Shown: positions 39,498-51,522 of the stretch, piece by piece
How positions within the stretch are numbered: the first letter of the stretch is position 1
Layout of the letters: each line of letters begins with the position of its first letter
Source: Cryptomeria japonica
Taxonomy: Eukaryota; Streptophyta; Pinopsida; Cupressales; Cupressaceae
Length of the DNA: 64,000 bases
NCBI RefSeq assembly: GCF_030272615.1
Contig: NC_081414.1
Location: forward strand, 824,615,396-824,679,395
Direction: 5' to 3'
Notes under the pieces: generated by a model
Told to the model about the DNA's origin: nothing
The model's input: the letters and a program-made list of their open reading frames with translations, nothing else
The model's database searches: none
Program-made: the position numbers and the translations under genes

Positions 39498-40036
39498 GTA
39501 TGGATATGGAATGATGGTGTGAAGGTGTACGATGTGCGAAAGAAAGTTAGTAGCGAAAATAACAGTGTGCGAAGTGTGAGTTGTGGACAACGAAAACAAA
39601 AAATGTTGCATTGGTGTAAGAGTCCTTCACCAGATCTACTGCAGGACAATTATATAGAGATCTCGAACCAGATCTGCTGTAAGGTTTGCGAATTGTAATC
39701 TGAGCTTAAACCTAGAACTAATCTCATGCATTTGGATATGCAATCCTTTTTAGTTCAACCTTTGTTGTTGCAGTGAGCATTCCAACAGTAAGATGTCCCT
39801 TGTATCTATGCAGTGAGCCACCCTTTTGTAAACACCATATAAGTAGTTATATTCTACTGAGAGTTAACACTCTCCATGGTTTTTCCCATTTGGGTTTTCC
39901 ATGTATAAAATTCGGTGTATATCTCGTGGTTGCGCTCTTCATGTTTATTCTACATTAGTTGTTTTATATCAGTTAAGTTTGTTTGATATTTCAGTAGAAG
40001 GTTAAAGTTAAAAAGAAGAAAGTTTTTAAATATGTG

Positions 40037-40073
40037 GGAATACTGATTCAACTCCCCCTCCCCTCATTATTCC
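40037..40073 (+). repeat. LTR stem-loop, solo LTR copy
   Basis: Arms GGAATACTGA (40037-40046) and TCATTATTCC (40064-40073) pair at nine of ten positions around a C-rich loop. The LTR end is 21 nt further on. Confidence 0.65.
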
Positions 40074-40399
40074 GGTGCTTTCGACTTGATCAACATGAAA
40101 GACATAGCCTTTGATTCCCAAAAGAAATATGTAAGAAAATACATTACAAATGAACCCTCAAAGTTTGGGTAGGGATCTAAGGATAACTTTGGCATTGGGA
40201 GCTTACAACATTCGAGTGTGATTATATGAGTTTTGACATAGAGTTGCCACCACCACTATGGTTTGAAAAGCTATAAAGTTGACACTTATAAGCTAGTTTT
40301 AAGATGTTTAGTAGAGTTAATAAATAATTGTTCTAATTAAGTAAATTGGGATAGCGCTCAAATTCTTACATAATAGCCAAGTAGGCAAAACAAAGGGAT

Positions 40400-41820
40400 C
40401 TCACGAGTAGTAAAAAAGCACAAACACTTTTTTGAAAGAGAGGCTTTTGGCTAGAGCAAAAAAATGGCTAATTATAGAGCAAAACTCACAAGAGGAGACA
40501 TTGAGAAGAAGGAGAAGAAGAAGAGAAATAATTTGACTAGAGTTGGGAACCGATGGGAGATAAGGGTATGGACCCTGAACAAAAAAAATCTCTTTCTCCA
40601 ACCTCAAAAGAGTAAGAGGAGAAGAAGGACCTTTCCTCCTTTGACGAACAACCATCTAAGCAATACTATCACCCAAACCCCTTTAAGTAGGAGAAACAAG
40701 AGGTGATCCGACAACTGGAGGATCAACAACAAATAGAGTGGGGGCAAAAAGAGTAGAAGGGAAATCAACAACCACCAAAGATGATGGTAGCTGGGAGGGA
40801 GTAACTTGCATATCAAGAGTTAGACTAGGAACATAAGGAGGCTCCAAAGAAACATCAAGAATCACTGAAGGAATGTATGGGCACAAAAGGGTCACACCCA
40901 TATCATGGTGCTCAATAGTAATGTGGTTGAAGAATGTCACAAAGGAACCCTCAACTATTAAGTGATCTTCTTTAGCATCCTTCCACCAAGTAGCAATACC
41001 TTTCCAACATGATAGAGAGCACTTTGAAGCCAGATGACTATTAACAAAGCAATGATGGCAATGAAAGGGGAGGCCCTTATAATATAGTGGTTGCGTTCCA
41101 AGCTTGTTGTTGACCATCAAAACCACTTCCCCACAAAGAGGTTTGGAGATGTCGATATCAATGAGAATGTAAGCAAACGTGGGATGTACCAAGTGAAAAG
41201 TGGAATCATCAACCTTTAAAAAACAACCAATAGAGTTATTGACGTCCTCATAATAGGAATCCTCCCAAAAATGGAGAAGAAGCTTAGGCATTCTAATGGA
41301 AATTGGACACATTGATAGAGGCTCAATAAGGGGATTAAAAGAGGGATTCTAGTGTTTGGGAAAAAGAAAATTCTCTCCCCAAGCCCAAGGAAGTCCCAAC
41401 ACTATTTCGATCTTGAGACGAAGAAAACTCAACAATGAAAAAACCTTTTGCATAGGGAAAACATTCAATCTTACCCAAAACCAGAAGCTTCCAAGAGGTT
41501 AGGATCCAACTGTGTAGGTCAAGAAGAGTATGCTAGAGAGAGGGGAAACAACACACCAATCCACTAATTTGGAAAAAAGCTTTATTTTTAGTAACTTCTT
41601 TGTCACAAACGATGATGGGAGAGGATTTGGTACAATATAGAGGTCTAAACATATGTTGGGGCCGAGTAGGACCACGATTTGTAACATTGACTTGCCCTAA
41701 CCCTAACCCAGGGTTGGCAAAGTTTACGAGCATTGGCTCAATATCTTAAGGAGCCTCCATGTTGGAAACCTACTTCACTCCATAGGTTGCCTCTCCACCT
41801 GACCCAACAATGAGAGCAAC
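40400..41820 (-). pseudogene. L1-type LINE ORF1 remnant, copy B
   Basis: This is the paralogue of 25573-27080. A 209-codon minus-strand stretch (40683-41312) covers RMPKLLLHFWEDSYYEDVN, ILIDIDISKPL and a knuckle-like CHHCFVNSHLASKC (CX2CX4HX4C kept). The more N-terminal part lies at 41533-41733 (FRPLYCTKSSPIIVC) in another open segment. It retains more of the reading frame than copy A, but neither copy is a working gene and no ORF2 is present. Confidence 0.75.
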
Positions 41821-41822
41821 AA

Positions 41823-43010
41823 TGATACAATAGAGGGTGGAAAACTATCTCTCACCATTCACCTAACCTTTCTCATAGGGTCTTCTGACTTAACTGTCAG
41901 CAGTAATCTTCCTTACCTAGCACATGAAGATGCTAGGTTCAGTTTTGAAGAGAGACAAACCCCTCTCTATCCTCTGCTGCATAAGACAACACTATCATGA
42001 AACCTACCTTAACATTGTTACAAGCTAGGGTTGTCGTTGCACCAAAAGATCAACCTGTCAATGCCCAATACAACCAATAGACTTATAAAATCCACAGAAG
42101 GCTGTTAAACCATGTTGCGAATCCCCGCGAGGGATGCTGGCCCATTGCCAACAATCTCCCTCCTAGCGTTACTCACCGCGACCTACGTGATTTGAACCTG
42201 TGAACAAGCTCTGATACCACTTGTTACAAGCTAGGGTTGTCGTTGCACCAAAAGATCGACCTGTTAATGCCCGATACAACCACTAGACTTATAGAATCCA
42301 CAGGAGGCTGTTAAACCATGTCGCGAATCCCCTCAAGGGGCGCTGGCCCATTGCCAACAAACATTACCCATTCCACTTGGTTATATCTTACAGGAAGGTG
42401 GAATGGTGGACATTCACATCTTAGACTCTCAACCTCACAAACCACTTGGGTTCAAACACTTCTTGTCGTAGGAATGACAAGAGCTTCTATCTTCCTTACT
42501 ACCCAAACTTCAAACAAATGCAAGAACAGATTAAATCATATCATCACTAACACAATATAAAATACTTCTACAGAAAAAGACCCTACAGGACAAGCAACAA
42601 AAACAAAAAAGAAATTCAGAAAACACTGAGTTGAGCAGCAAAAAATGAAAAGTCTTTATTCCTTCTTCCTTCAGTCTTCTTTCAACAACGTAACATTCAA
42701 CAATAACCCTTGCCTCATAGCTTCCGAGGCATATAAAAACTTCATATTCTTGACACCAACATTCATACCATGACTGTCGGTGTTCCAGTTACAACTGATT
42801 AAGCTTCTTTATATTTCATTTATCAACATTGACACAAAACCGACCCTACAAGAAACATATAATTTAGGAACTACAAAACGGTCACCATCGACCTTTATTC
42901 AAACCAAAATAAATCAAAACCCTAAAACTCCTAAGTCACACAGACCAAAATGAAGTTAAGTCGACGCTCCTGCACCAAACAGGGAAAGCTAAACCTCATA
43001 TGCCCTAACA
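41823..43010 (-). mobile_element. probable solo LTR of unassigned family, host of a TRIM
   Basis: This sequence is absent from copy A. Ends read TGATACAATAG ... GCCCTAACA, giving TG...CA on both strands. On the minus strand a TATA-like TTTATATGCC (about 42735) precedes AATAAAG (about 42655), the order expected for an LTR. No clean target-site duplication was found, so another insertion type remains possible. Without the nested TRIM it is about 840 bp. Confidence 0.4.
42016..42359 (-). mobile_element. TRIM (terminal-repeat retrotransposon in miniature)
   Basis: Two 138-bp direct repeats (42016-42153 and 42222-42359, TGTTACAAGC ... TTGCCAACA) flank a 68-bp centre. On the minus strand the centre begins with the initiator-Met-type PBS TGGTATCAGAGC (42208-42219), two bases from its LTR, and ends with the purine tract CTAGGAGGGAGAT (42154-42166). 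A perfect target-site duplication AACAT lies at 42011-42015 and 42360-42364. The LTRs differ at about 11 of 138 positions (8%), so it is clearly older than the Sirevirus. It has no coding capacity. It looks structurally whole. Confidence 0.93.
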
Positions 43011-43292
43011 ACATCACCTACAAATGTAGACAAGGTGTAAGGAATTAGTGGGAAGGACATTTTCAAAAAATCTTTCTTTATTATTTGATACTATATAGTT
43101 ACTCATCATTCGGAAAAATATTTATACTTAATTAATACTTGTTATGGATTGCAAAATAACTAATAATAAACAAAAGATGTTTCATTATAAATTGGAAACT
43201 TATAAGACTACTATGTATGAAAACAATTAGAATTAGAAAATTGTTAGTCTTTTTTAATTACTGTAATTAGTATATGATTGTAATTAAATTAA

Positions 43293-43294
<2 letters not shown>

Positions 43295-43349
<55 letters not shown>
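43295..43349. repeat. (AT)n microsatellite
   Basis: About 27 uninterrupted AT units, absent from the corresponding point of copy A. Confidence 0.97.
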
Positions 43350-43352
<3 letters not shown>

Positions 43353-43449
43353 CAATTGTACGTTCCTTGATTGGTGTAATAGGTGTTGCCAAGCTTGAAT
43401 TCAAAGTTTTGACTAAATCATTTGAATAACTGTTCCTCTGTACTTCTTA

Positions 43450-43614
43450 TTATTTTCAAAAGGCATTGGAAGCTTCTCGTACGTGGTTGCTACCAATCAG
43501 TTGAAGTTGATGGAATTTTAAGGAAGTTTCGATTGGACTAAATTAGCAGTGAGGTAATGCACATCATATCCTTCCAAACCTGAAACTTATGCCTTAATTT
43601 CCTTGTTTCTATAG
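43450..43614. other. unusually conserved island in the A/B duplication (copy B)
   Basis: Partner of 27415-27580, with one substitution and one 4-bp gap over about 165 bp. The bordering sequence on both sides is about 85% alike. Confidence 0.7.
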
Positions 43615-44192
43615 TTAGTTCGGTTGGCTATAATTGTCTTTTCAATTGGGTCCTACTCTGCAAACAAAAAAACTTTTAATGAGGCAAACCAATCAAGAAA
43701 AGCACACCATGATCCTAATATAGTCTGCAAATTGCAGAACTTATAGCTATTAATACAAATATCAAGAAAAGAAACCAATACTCTCAAGGACAACTTGATC
43801 AAGTAAATGATAAAATCAGTAAAATGAATGAAAAGTTTATGCCCAAATAAAAAATGGTTTGGAGTAAAGTCCAATTTATGAAAGAAACAATAGCAAATTG
43901 GAGACTTTATTTCTTTACGGGTTTTTGATGTAGTGAAAATGTTCTTAATGAAAAGTATTCATCGAGAAAGTACAAAAACGAGGAAAAGTAAAGAAAAATA
44001 TGAATGTGTAAATATTCAAAACAAAAAAAAAATTGTGGTAAAGTCGAATATCAGTAAAAGATCATGTTCAATAAAGAAATTATTTTCATGATAGAACTCT
44101 TTAAGTACAAATGAAGATTTTATGAATTCTTTTAGATGCATGTTTTTTGAATTACAAGCTTCTCAACATATGCAATCATAGGGAGTTGGTTT

Positions 44193-45897
44193 TGTTGGAA
44201 GTGGAAACACTCTGAGAGGTGGGGGGGGTGAATCAGAGTGTTACAAATTTTAACAAGAGATACTTTTATGAACCTGACAATTTTAATTCACAAAATGCAC
44301 AGATGACTGAGACTTAACACCTTAATGAAATACTTTAATGAAGCATGAAATATACAATAGAACCAACTGAAACACTTGATTCAGACTTTTCAAAAAATAA
44401 GAAGGGTATTAAATCTTTTACACAAACATGAAACATCTAAATGAGTACTTCAAAGATTGCATTACATAAATTCAGCAAAACAGAGTATGAAATAAAGAGA
44501 GCTAAAGATATGACGTATCAGAGCATAAACCAGTAAAACAAAATGAGACAAGACAATGCACATAACACCATAGTTTTCATGAGTGGAAAACCCTCCTGGG
44601 GTAGAAAAACCACTCGGTAAGATCCCTTATATTATTTCAAAGAGCACCAACTCAGTTCACAAGTTTTAGAAACCACAAGGCCTCAAGGAGCACCAACCCC
44701 TCTTCTTATCCAATAAACATTTCAACTCGAGCTACAGCCACTGGTGATTTTATGCATGCACTTAAATCTTGCAGTCACAAAACCATCAGTAATTGGAGCG
44801 AGAATATTTTACCAGTCTGTACAAATGATTCTTTCTAAAAATTTTGCAACAGTATTCTTCAAGGATTTGAATCATAATAACATACTTTTAAATGAATTCA
44901 ACACTATTAGAGAGAAAAATTCAATCTCTGAACAAAATAGTTTCAAACATTAAAGCCTCATGTACTCTGCAACAAAAATAGAGTATTGATTTTCAAAACC
45001 CTCGACTATCTAAGATCACTGATAGTCTTTTATACACAGCACTTTCTTTTTTTTTTTCAACACACTCTTTGTGTTTCCCTTTATGCACACTCCACTCTCT
45101 GTTTTTCCTCGTCTAAACTGTTCTGAATAGAACTGTTTTATACCCAAACAAAAAAACAATGTTCTTCCAGAATAACCCTCGTATAGGGTTACCAAAATCT
45201 TACAGGAATTGCAAACTGAAAAACGAATAACCGTTTTAACTGTGCAACGGAAAGGGAAAAACTAAAGATGCTTGATTTCCCAATCATGAAAAACAAAAAT
45301 AAAGCATGGACAGTTTCCTTATTTTCATTTTGCATAACTAAAAAACCTGATTCGAAAACAAATCTGAATCTTTTAAACATATGATCAAGAATAATACCTG
45401 TGAAACGCAACCTTATTGATAACTGAAAACAAACTAACCAGAAAACCATTAAGCTCCCGGTTAAGATCACTTTTGCTTCATTCTTTTTAACTCAACAAAC
45501 TGATTTGAGCTCCTTAGCTACAGCGGCGGCTGCATCTCTCATGGCGTTAGGGTTTGAGACGGACTCCAAACAAGTTCAAAAATGAAACACAAAACGTCTT
45601 CCAAAAAATTTTAACTTGTCGGTCACAAAGAGTATTCTGAGGAATATGCCATTAGTCCGTAGACAGATTAAATCAAAGATGCCATTTAATTAATGCAAAA
45701 TCAGTGTTATTCACTTATCCGTGTCACCAGCATGGCTCGAGAGTAAGATGCTTTAAGCATATAACACGTCAGTAAAAACAATGTGTCCGTGTCACTAGAC
45801 TGGCCCACATGCTTATTAAAATATGAAACTTAACCAACACAACTTCCCTTTTTTTTTACTTTCTTGTCATCGAGGACAAAAGTACCAAAGAGCAACA
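44193..45897 (-). repeat. 3' LTR of the Sirevirus-like element
   Basis: In element orientation it reads TGTTGCTCTTTGG to CTTCCAACA. It is about 99% identical to 51523-53231. Confidence 0.95.
44206..44242 (-). repeat. LTR stem-loop, Sirevirus 3' LTR
   Basis: Arms AACACTCTGA (44206-44215) and TCAGAGTGTT (44233-44242) pair perfectly over ten bases around a G-run (C-run in the element RNA), about 13 nt from the LTR edge. Confidence 0.8.
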
Positions 45898-45910
45898 AAC
45901 TCCCCCTTTG
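45898..45910 (-). other. polypurine tract adjacent to the 3' LTR
   Basis: The minus strand reads AAAGGGGGAGTT directly before the 3' LTR start, the usual plus-strand DNA primer position. Confidence 0.8.
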
Positions 45911-46179
45911 TCCTTGATGGCAAAAAAAGAAAAAAAAACTTAAACCATCATTGCCATGAAATATGTCGTCAACTGAAAGGACCAAAATCAATGTAAGGAA
46001 TTCCACTGTCAACAAATGCAATATATACAATCAACACCGAACCTTGTCATATGCAAACCTGTAAGGAAAACAACATCCTCTGAACCTGTAATGTGCAATT
46101 CTGTAAAGAATAAATATTGTCAGAATAATGAACTCCCAATCTGATCTGTATCAAACAAGAATACCAAACTGTAATACCC

Positions 46180-46510
46180 AAATAAAAATGCCTATGCCAC
46201 TGTAATGAAATTCCAATGCCTGAAAAGCCAATTGTCACTGTAATATCAACTGAAACCACTATAATATCAATTGAAAGACCAAAAATGCCAATGCCAATGA
46301 AATGCCAATAAAATGCCAAGTTTGTAATGCCAATGCCAATGCCAATGAAATGCCAATAAAATGCCAAGTCTGTAATGCCAATCAAAAATGAAATACCAAT
46401 GTCACTGTCAAAAATGAAATACCATACCAATGTCACTGTCAAAAATGAAATACCATACCAATGTCACTGTCAAAAATGAAATACCAATGTCACTGTTCAC
46501 TGTGAAATGC
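46180..46510 (-). repeat. short tandem repeats in the post-pol region
   Basis: Repeats built from AATGCCAATGCC / AATGAAATGCCAATAAAATG give way to about four copies of a 22-31-bp unit AAAATGAAATACC...AATGTCACTGTC. They lie between the pol stop and the 3' LTR and are not coding. Confidence 0.8.
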
Positions 46511-46632
46511 CAATATGTGTTCACTGTTGCGTTCACTGTTGCACTGTTGTCACTAAATACCAATTTCTCCTCCTTTTTTTTTACTTTTTTTTAAAACACA
46601 AGGACAAAAGGAAAGAAAATCAACAGAGCAAC

Positions 46633-46646
46633 ACTCCCCCTCAAAG
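46633..46646 (-). other. second, internal polypurine tract
   Basis: The minus strand reads CTTTGAGGGGGAGT a few bases downstream of the gag-pol stop, about 730 bp before the LTR-adjacent tract. Duplicated polypurine tracts are a known Sirevirus trait. Confidence 0.65.
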
Positions 46647-46652
46647 TATGCT

Positions 46653-49600
46653 TTAGGTGGAGACAAGAGCAGATTGAGAAAACACTCCCAATCTATCCCT
46701 TAGCCGTTCAAAGACTTCTTTAGACAAAGCTTTTGTAAAAATATCCGCTACTTGTGCCTGAGAAGGTACATATAAAACTTGAAATTCATTAGCCAACACT
46801 TGTTCTCGTAGAAATAGCAACTTAATAGCAACATGTTTAGTGCGAGAATGCATCACAGGATTCTTTGAAAGACTGATGGCACTAGTATTATCACAGAAGA
46901 TGGAGATGGGTTTGTCAACTGTAATACCCATATCAGCAAGTTGATGAGACATCCAGATTAATTGCGTACAACAAGTTGTTGCTGCAATATATTCAGATTC
47001 TGCAGTTGATAAAGTAACACATTCTTGCTTTTTGCTATGCCAGGCAACAAGGCGATCTCCTAGGAAGAATGCTGCACCACTGGTGCTTTTTCTATCATCT
47101 ATACAGCCAGCCCAGTCAGCATCCGTAAAACCAACAAGAGTAAAATCGTTATTTCGTGAATACCACAAGCCAAAGTCTAAAGTACCTTGAATATACTTGA
47201 ATATCCTTTTTATAGCAATCAAATGAGATTGTTTGGGAGCAGACTGAAAACGTGAAACCAAGCAAACTGCATGCATCAAATCAGGCCTAGATGCAGTTAA
47301 ATAAAGTAGGCTGCCAACCATTGATCTATACTCAGATTGATTTACCTCAGGGGAGTCATCTGACTTGGTCAATTTACAACCAGTCTCCATTGGAGTGCTA
47401 ACAGGTTTACAATCTGTCATATTGAACTTTTTAAGCATCTCTTTTGCATATTTGGTTTGTGAGAGAAAAATGCCTTGTTCAAGCTGCATTACTTGAAGCC
47501 CAAGAAAGAAGGTTAATTCACCTAACATGGACATTTCAAATTCAGATTCCATGAGTTTTGAAAACTTTTTGGATACAACATCATTATAACAGCCAAATAT
47601 AATGTCATCCACATAGACTTCAACAACCAATGTATCATTACCTTCAATTTTAACATACAGGTTACTATCAACACCACCTCTAGTATATCCATTTGTTGTA
47701 AGATGGGCATCTAACCTGGAGTACCAAGCTCTTGGAGCTTGTTTAAGGCCATAAAGAGCCTTTTTCAACTTGTATACATGATCAGGTTTATCTGCAGAGA
47801 TAAACCCTTCTGGTTGTTCCATATATACCTCTTCATCAAGATAACCATTAAGGAATGCAGTTTTAACATCCATTTGATACACTTTAAAGTTTTTATAACA
47901 TGAATATGCCAGAAATATTCGGATTGACTCTAGCCTAGCAACAGGTGCAAATGTTTCACCAAAATCTACACCTTCTTGCTGAGCATAGCCTTTACACACA
48001 AAGCGTGCTTTATTCCTAACAACTTTGCCAGATTCATCAAGTTTATTTCTAAAAATCCATTTACCTCCTATCACATTCTTATCATCTGGCCTAGGTACTA
48101 ACTCCCAAGTTTGATTTTTCTCTATTTGACTGATTTCATCTTTCATTGCATTTAACCAACATTCATCAGATAAAGCATCAGAAACATTTTTGGGTTCGAA
48201 ACCAGTTACCAAACAAAAATGTTCAGCCAATTGAGCTTGTTCAGTTGTTTTTGCCCTTCTTCTAGTCAAAATACCTGCATCTATATTGCCAATAACTTGA
48301 CTTTGAGGATGTCTCTTTGTTATAATTTTTGAGGGTGTATAATGGAGAATACCTGTCTCTGCATTTGAATTCTCTGTATTTTCTTCATCAGAACTTGAAC
48401 AAATTTCATTTTTCTTTTCTGTTTTTGTAGGTTTAGGAACTTGATCAACCTTTGTTAAAGTAATTTCCTCTTCCTCAATATCCTGCAAATTATTACTTAA
48501 CAAAAATTGTTCATCAAACCTTACATTTATTGTTTCAACAATTTTATTCAGTCTATAATTGAAACATCTATAGGCTTTGCTATGAGTAGAGTATCCAAGA
48601 AAGATACCCTCATCAGTTTTAGCCTCAAAATTTCCTAGATTTTCTTCATCTCTTTTTAGATAACATTTGGCACCAAAAATTTTGAAATATTTGATAGAAG
48701 CAGCTTTTCCATACCAAAGTTCATAAGGAGTAAAGGTAGATTTTACCCTGATTTGTACACGATTCAAAATGTAAACAGCTGTGTGTACAGCTTCTTTCCA
48801 ATACCTGTCTGGTAGATTTGCCTCATTAAGCATTGTGCGAGCCATTTCTTTGACTGTTCTATTTTTTCTCTCAACTACTCCATTTTGTTGAGGTGTACGA
48901 GTAGCAGCATATTGTCTCTTAATACCATGTCTTTCACAGTAATCAATGAATTCTTGTGAAGTAAATTCACCACCCTTGTCTGATCTTAAGCATTTTAATT
49001 TTAGATCAGATTCTCGTTCAACCATTTTTCTGAAAATCTTGAATCTATCAAATGCTTCGGATTTGTGTTTGAGGAAAGTGACCCATACCATTCTGGTATA
49101 GTCATCAACAAAAAGCATAAAATATTTTTCACCATTTATTGACTGTGTCCCTGTAGGACCACATAAGTCTGTGTGTACAAGCTGTAACGGTCTAGTAGAA
49201 GAATGTTCTTTAGATTTGAAAGACACTTTTGTTTGCTTTCCTTTCAAACACTCTTTACAAACTGAATTGAATGGTTTACTCAAAACAGGCAAACCTCTAA
49301 CATTCTGATTTTTACTGATTCTAACCAGATTGTCAAAATTTATATGTCCTAGGCGTTTATGCCATAACCAATTTTCTTCTATTTGACCCATAAGACAAAT
49401 GCCTTCATTATTCTCATAACCAATGGAATCAAGCAAACTGTAGACATTGCCAATTGTTCTCAAACCAGCAGCAACAGTTTTACCAGATTTATTTTTGATA
49501 GTACAATCTTGAGAGCTAAACAATACACTGTAACCACTATCACAAATTTGACTGACACTCAATAAATTGTGCTTTAACCCTTCAACAAAATACACATCAT

Positions 49601-51446
49601 GAATAGGAGTATCATCATTTAGCAGTAATATACCTTTACCTCGTACATAAGCTCCTGAATTATCCCCAAAGCGTACAAAGCCACTATTAAAGTCTTCAAA
49701 ATGCAGAAATTTATTTCTATCTCCTGTCATATGGTGTGAACAGCCACTGTCCAACACCCATAAAGATTTCTTATTTGAGAGAAGTGCAGTTTGCACTATC
49801 ATTGATTGCTCAATACCAGATACAAACTTAGGTTTCCATATTTTATTAGGGCTTGCCTTTGTTTTGCACTGTATAGTAGTATGCCCAAAAATGTTACACT
49901 TATTACACTTTACTGTGTTTGGAAGGTCATATCCTTGATTGTAACCAAACATAGGAGATCTTTGTTGCAGAAATCTGCAAGTATTAACCTTATGACCAAA
50001 CCTATTGCAATAGAAACAGTATCCATGAAAAAAACCAAACCTAAAAGGTTTTGTTCTGTTATAAGTCTGAAATGATTTTCTAGTTGCAGGCTTAGTGTTC
50101 TGTCTTGATGACTCAGCTTTATCAAAACCTAAACCAGCCAAATCTTTATGCAATTTTTGCTTGCTCAAGATATCATTTAGATGTATTGTACTTTCATACT
50201 GTTCAATTTGTTTTTGAAGTTTTGTGGACTGTTGTTCTAATGTTTCAATTTTCTTTTCTCTTTCTTCAAGAAGGGACTTCAAGTTTGAGATCACTAAATT
50301 TGCATCATTCAACCCGACTTGCAGAATCTGATTTGAATTTTCATGTGAAGCTACAAGTTTCTTTAACCTCTTTATTTCTTTTAAAGCACAAAGCAATTCT
50401 CCTTCAAGATCAATTTCTCCTTGATCTAAATCTTCAAATTCATTTTTTGTTTTGCTAGTTACATCTTCTAATTCTGCCATAAATAGAGTTTCATCACCTT
50501 CACAGGGTGAATCATCTGATTCATTTCTAGAGTCTTCTTTAGTAAAAAGACTCTTCTTTTTCTTGAAGGTATTAAATCTCCTTTTAGGATTCCACATTTT
50601 CTTTTTGTAGAATTTTTCTAGTTTTTCCTCTTCACTGTTTTGATCACTTAGAGGACATTGAGCAACAAAGTGTCCAGCTTTGCCACAATTAAAGCACTTA
50701 AAAGGTAATTTGCCCTTATATTTCTTTTTAAGTTTTCTAACAAAAAGGGCTTCTATAGCATCTAAAAGTTCAGATTCACTATCAAGTTCTTCTTTCTTTT
50801 CTACTTTAAAAGCTGTTTCTTTTGAAGAAGAAGGATTATTACCTATCCTCATCTCATAGGCAGTAAGAATGCTTTGTAGGTTATCAAGTGTCATGGTAGA
50901 AAAACTTTTCTTTTCTTCTAAGGTTGAAACCTTAGTTTCAAACTTGGGTAACAAGGTTCTAATCACTTTATTGACAACTTCCTTTTCTTCAACCTCTTCA
51001 CCAAGACCCTTTCTCGAATTTACTATTTCATCAACTCTAAGAAAATAGCTTGCAACTGTTTCATCTTCTTTCATTCTTAAAGATTCAAACTGATTTTTGA
51101 GTGTAAGAATTTTAGACTCCTTAACCTTAGCATCCCCTTGATAAATGGTTTCAAGTTTTTTCCAAATATCATAAGCAGAAGAACAATGCATGACTTTAAC
51201 AAAAACATCTTTAGTGAGACCACATAAGAGAGCATGCTTAGCTCTGGCATTTAACTCATATTTGGTTTTATCATCAGGATCAGTAGGAATAATGGAAGGA
51301 ACTGTATATTTTGTGGTCACAATATTCCACACATTAAGATCAACTGAAATGAGATAAGTTTCCATCCTAATCTTCCAGAACACATAATCAGTTCCATCAA
51401 AAAGAGGAGCTCTTGAAAGTGAAGCACCTTCCTGAGTTTGAGCCAT
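46653..51446 (-). CDS. Copia gag-pol polyprotein of the Sirevirus-like element
   Basis: One open frame runs from MAQTQEG (51446; an in-frame ATG at 51476 would add ten residues, numbering below is from there). Parts in order: UBN2-type gag (about 20-220); CCHC knuckle near 265; coiled coil at about 370-450; two more knuckle-like motifs near 500-545; aspartic protease near 572; GAG-pre-integrase near 705; integrase core at about 765-880; Copia reverse transcriptase at about 1130-1370 with YVDD; RNase H at about 1460-1590. The order integrase before RT is diagnostic of Copia. Gag and pol share one frame, so no programmed frameshift is needed. At 1597-1607 aa it is a normal full length and the frame looks whole. 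It encodes the particle protein and the enzymes for copying and inserting the element. Confidence 0.93.
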   Translation of the reverse strand: MAQTQEGASLSRAPLFDGTDYVFWKIRMETYLISVDLNVWNIVTTKYTVPSIIPTDPDDKTKYELNARAKHALLCGLTKDVFVKVMHCSSAYDIWKKLETIYQGDAKVKESKILTLKNQFESLRMKEDETVASYFLRVDEIVNSRKGLGEEVEEKEVVNKVIRTLLPKFETKVSTLEEKKSFSTMTLDNLQSILTAYEMRIGNNPSSSKETAFKVEKKEELDSESELLDAIEALFVRKLKKKYKGKLPFKCFNCGKAGHFVAQCPLSDQNSEEEKLEKFYKKKMWNPKRRFNTFKKKKSLFTKEDSRNESDDSPCEGDETLFMAELEDVTSKTKNEFEDLDQGEIDLEGELLCALKEIKRLKKLVASHENSNQILQVGLNDANLVISNLKSLLEEREKKIETLEQQSTKLQKQIEQYESTIHLNDILSKQKLHKDLAGLGFDKAESSRQNTKPATRKSFQTYNRTKPFRFGFFHGYCFYCNRFGHKVNTCRFLQQRSPMFGYNQGYDLPNTVKCNKCNIFGHTTIQCKTKASPNKIWKPKFVSGIEQSMIVQTALLSNKKSLWVLDSGCSHHMTGDRNKFLHFEDFNSGFVRFGDNSGAYVRGKGILLLNDDTPIHDVYFVEGLKHNLLSVSQICDSGYSVLFSSQDCTIKNKSGKTVAAGLRTIGNVYSLLDSIGYENNEGICLMGQIEENWLWHKRLGHINFDNLVRISKNQNVRGLPVLSKPFNSVCKECLKGKQTKVSFKSKEHSSTRPLQLVHTDLCGPTGTQSINGEKYFMLFVDDYTRMVWVTFLKHKSEAFDRFKIFRKMVERESDLKLKCLRSDKGGEFTSQEFIDYCERHGIKRQYAATRTPQQNGVVERKNRTVKEMARTMLNEANLPDRYWKEAVHTAVYILNRVQIRVKSTFTPYELWYGKAASIKYFKIFGAKCYLKRDEENLGNFEAKTDEGIFLGYSTHSKAYRCFNYRLNKIVETINVRFDEQFLLSNNLQDIEEEEITLTKVDQVPKPTKTEKKNEICSSSDEENTENSNAETGILHYTPSKIITKRHPQSQVIGNIDAGILTRRRAKTTEQAQLAEHFCLVTGFEPKNVSDALSDECWLNAMKDEISQIEKNQTWELVPRPDDKNVIGGKWIFRNKLDESGKVVRNKARFVCKGYAQQEGVDFGETFAPVARLESIRIFLAYSCYKNFKVYQMDVKTAFLNGYLDEEVYMEQPEGFISADKPDHVYKLKKALYGLKQAPRAWYSRLDAHLTTNGYTRGGVDSNLYVKIEGNDTLVVEVYVDDIIFGCYNDVVSKKFSKLMESEFEMSMLGELTFFLGLQVMQLEQGIFLSQTKYAKEMLKKFNMTDCKPVSTPMETGCKLTKSDDSPEVNQSEYRSMVGSLLYLTASRPDLMHAVCLVSRFQSAPKQSHLIAIKRIFKYIQGTLDFGLWYSRNNDFTLVGFTDADWAGCIDDRKSTSGAAFFLGDRLVAWHSKKQECVTLSTAESEYIAATTCCTQLIWMSHQLADMGITVDKPISIFCDNTSAISLSKNPVMHSRTKHVAIKLLFLREQVLANEFQVLYVPSQAQVADIFTKALSKEVFERLRDRLGVFSQSALVST

Positions 51447-51508
51447 AAAAAAAAACTTCCAAGTGACCAGGAACAATCCCTAGGACAGACCTATATGAGG
51501 GACCCTAT

Positions 51509-51520
51509 GCTCTGATACCA
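51509..51520 (-). other. primer-binding site (initiator Met tRNA type)
   Basis: The minus strand reads TGGTATCAGAGC two bases inside the 5' LTR. It is the standard plant Copia PBS complementary to the 3' end of tRNA-iMet. The same 12-mer occurs in the TRIM at 42208. Confidence 0.93.
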
Positions 51521-51522
51521 CT

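Larger units (their letters stand above)
38916..40094 (+). mobile_element. solo LTR, Sirevirus-like Copia
   Basis: The 1179-bp block is absent from copy A (point 25306-25312). It is bounded by TGAAC (38911-38915) and TGAAA (40095-40099) as a near-perfect target-site duplication. It ends TTGATCAACA. Near its 3' end it carries the C-run stem-loop seen in the other Copia LTRs here. No internal region is attached, as expected after LTR-LTR recombination. It contains a compound microsatellite. Confidence 0.72.

Noticed and set aside
39317-39698. Several overlapping open frames of 65-108 codons on both strands
   Set aside because: All are produced by the compound AT/GT/CT microsatellite, which has no stops in several frames.
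44744-44953. 69-codon ORF repeated identically at 52078-52287
   Set aside because: The repetition is simply the two LTR copies; the frame is short and on the strand opposite to the element's transcript.
46047-46442. 131-codon minus-strand ORF after pol as an extra Sirevirus gene
   Set aside because: It runs through short tandem repeats and encodes periodic Gly/Ile/Phe peptide; no domain and no start context.
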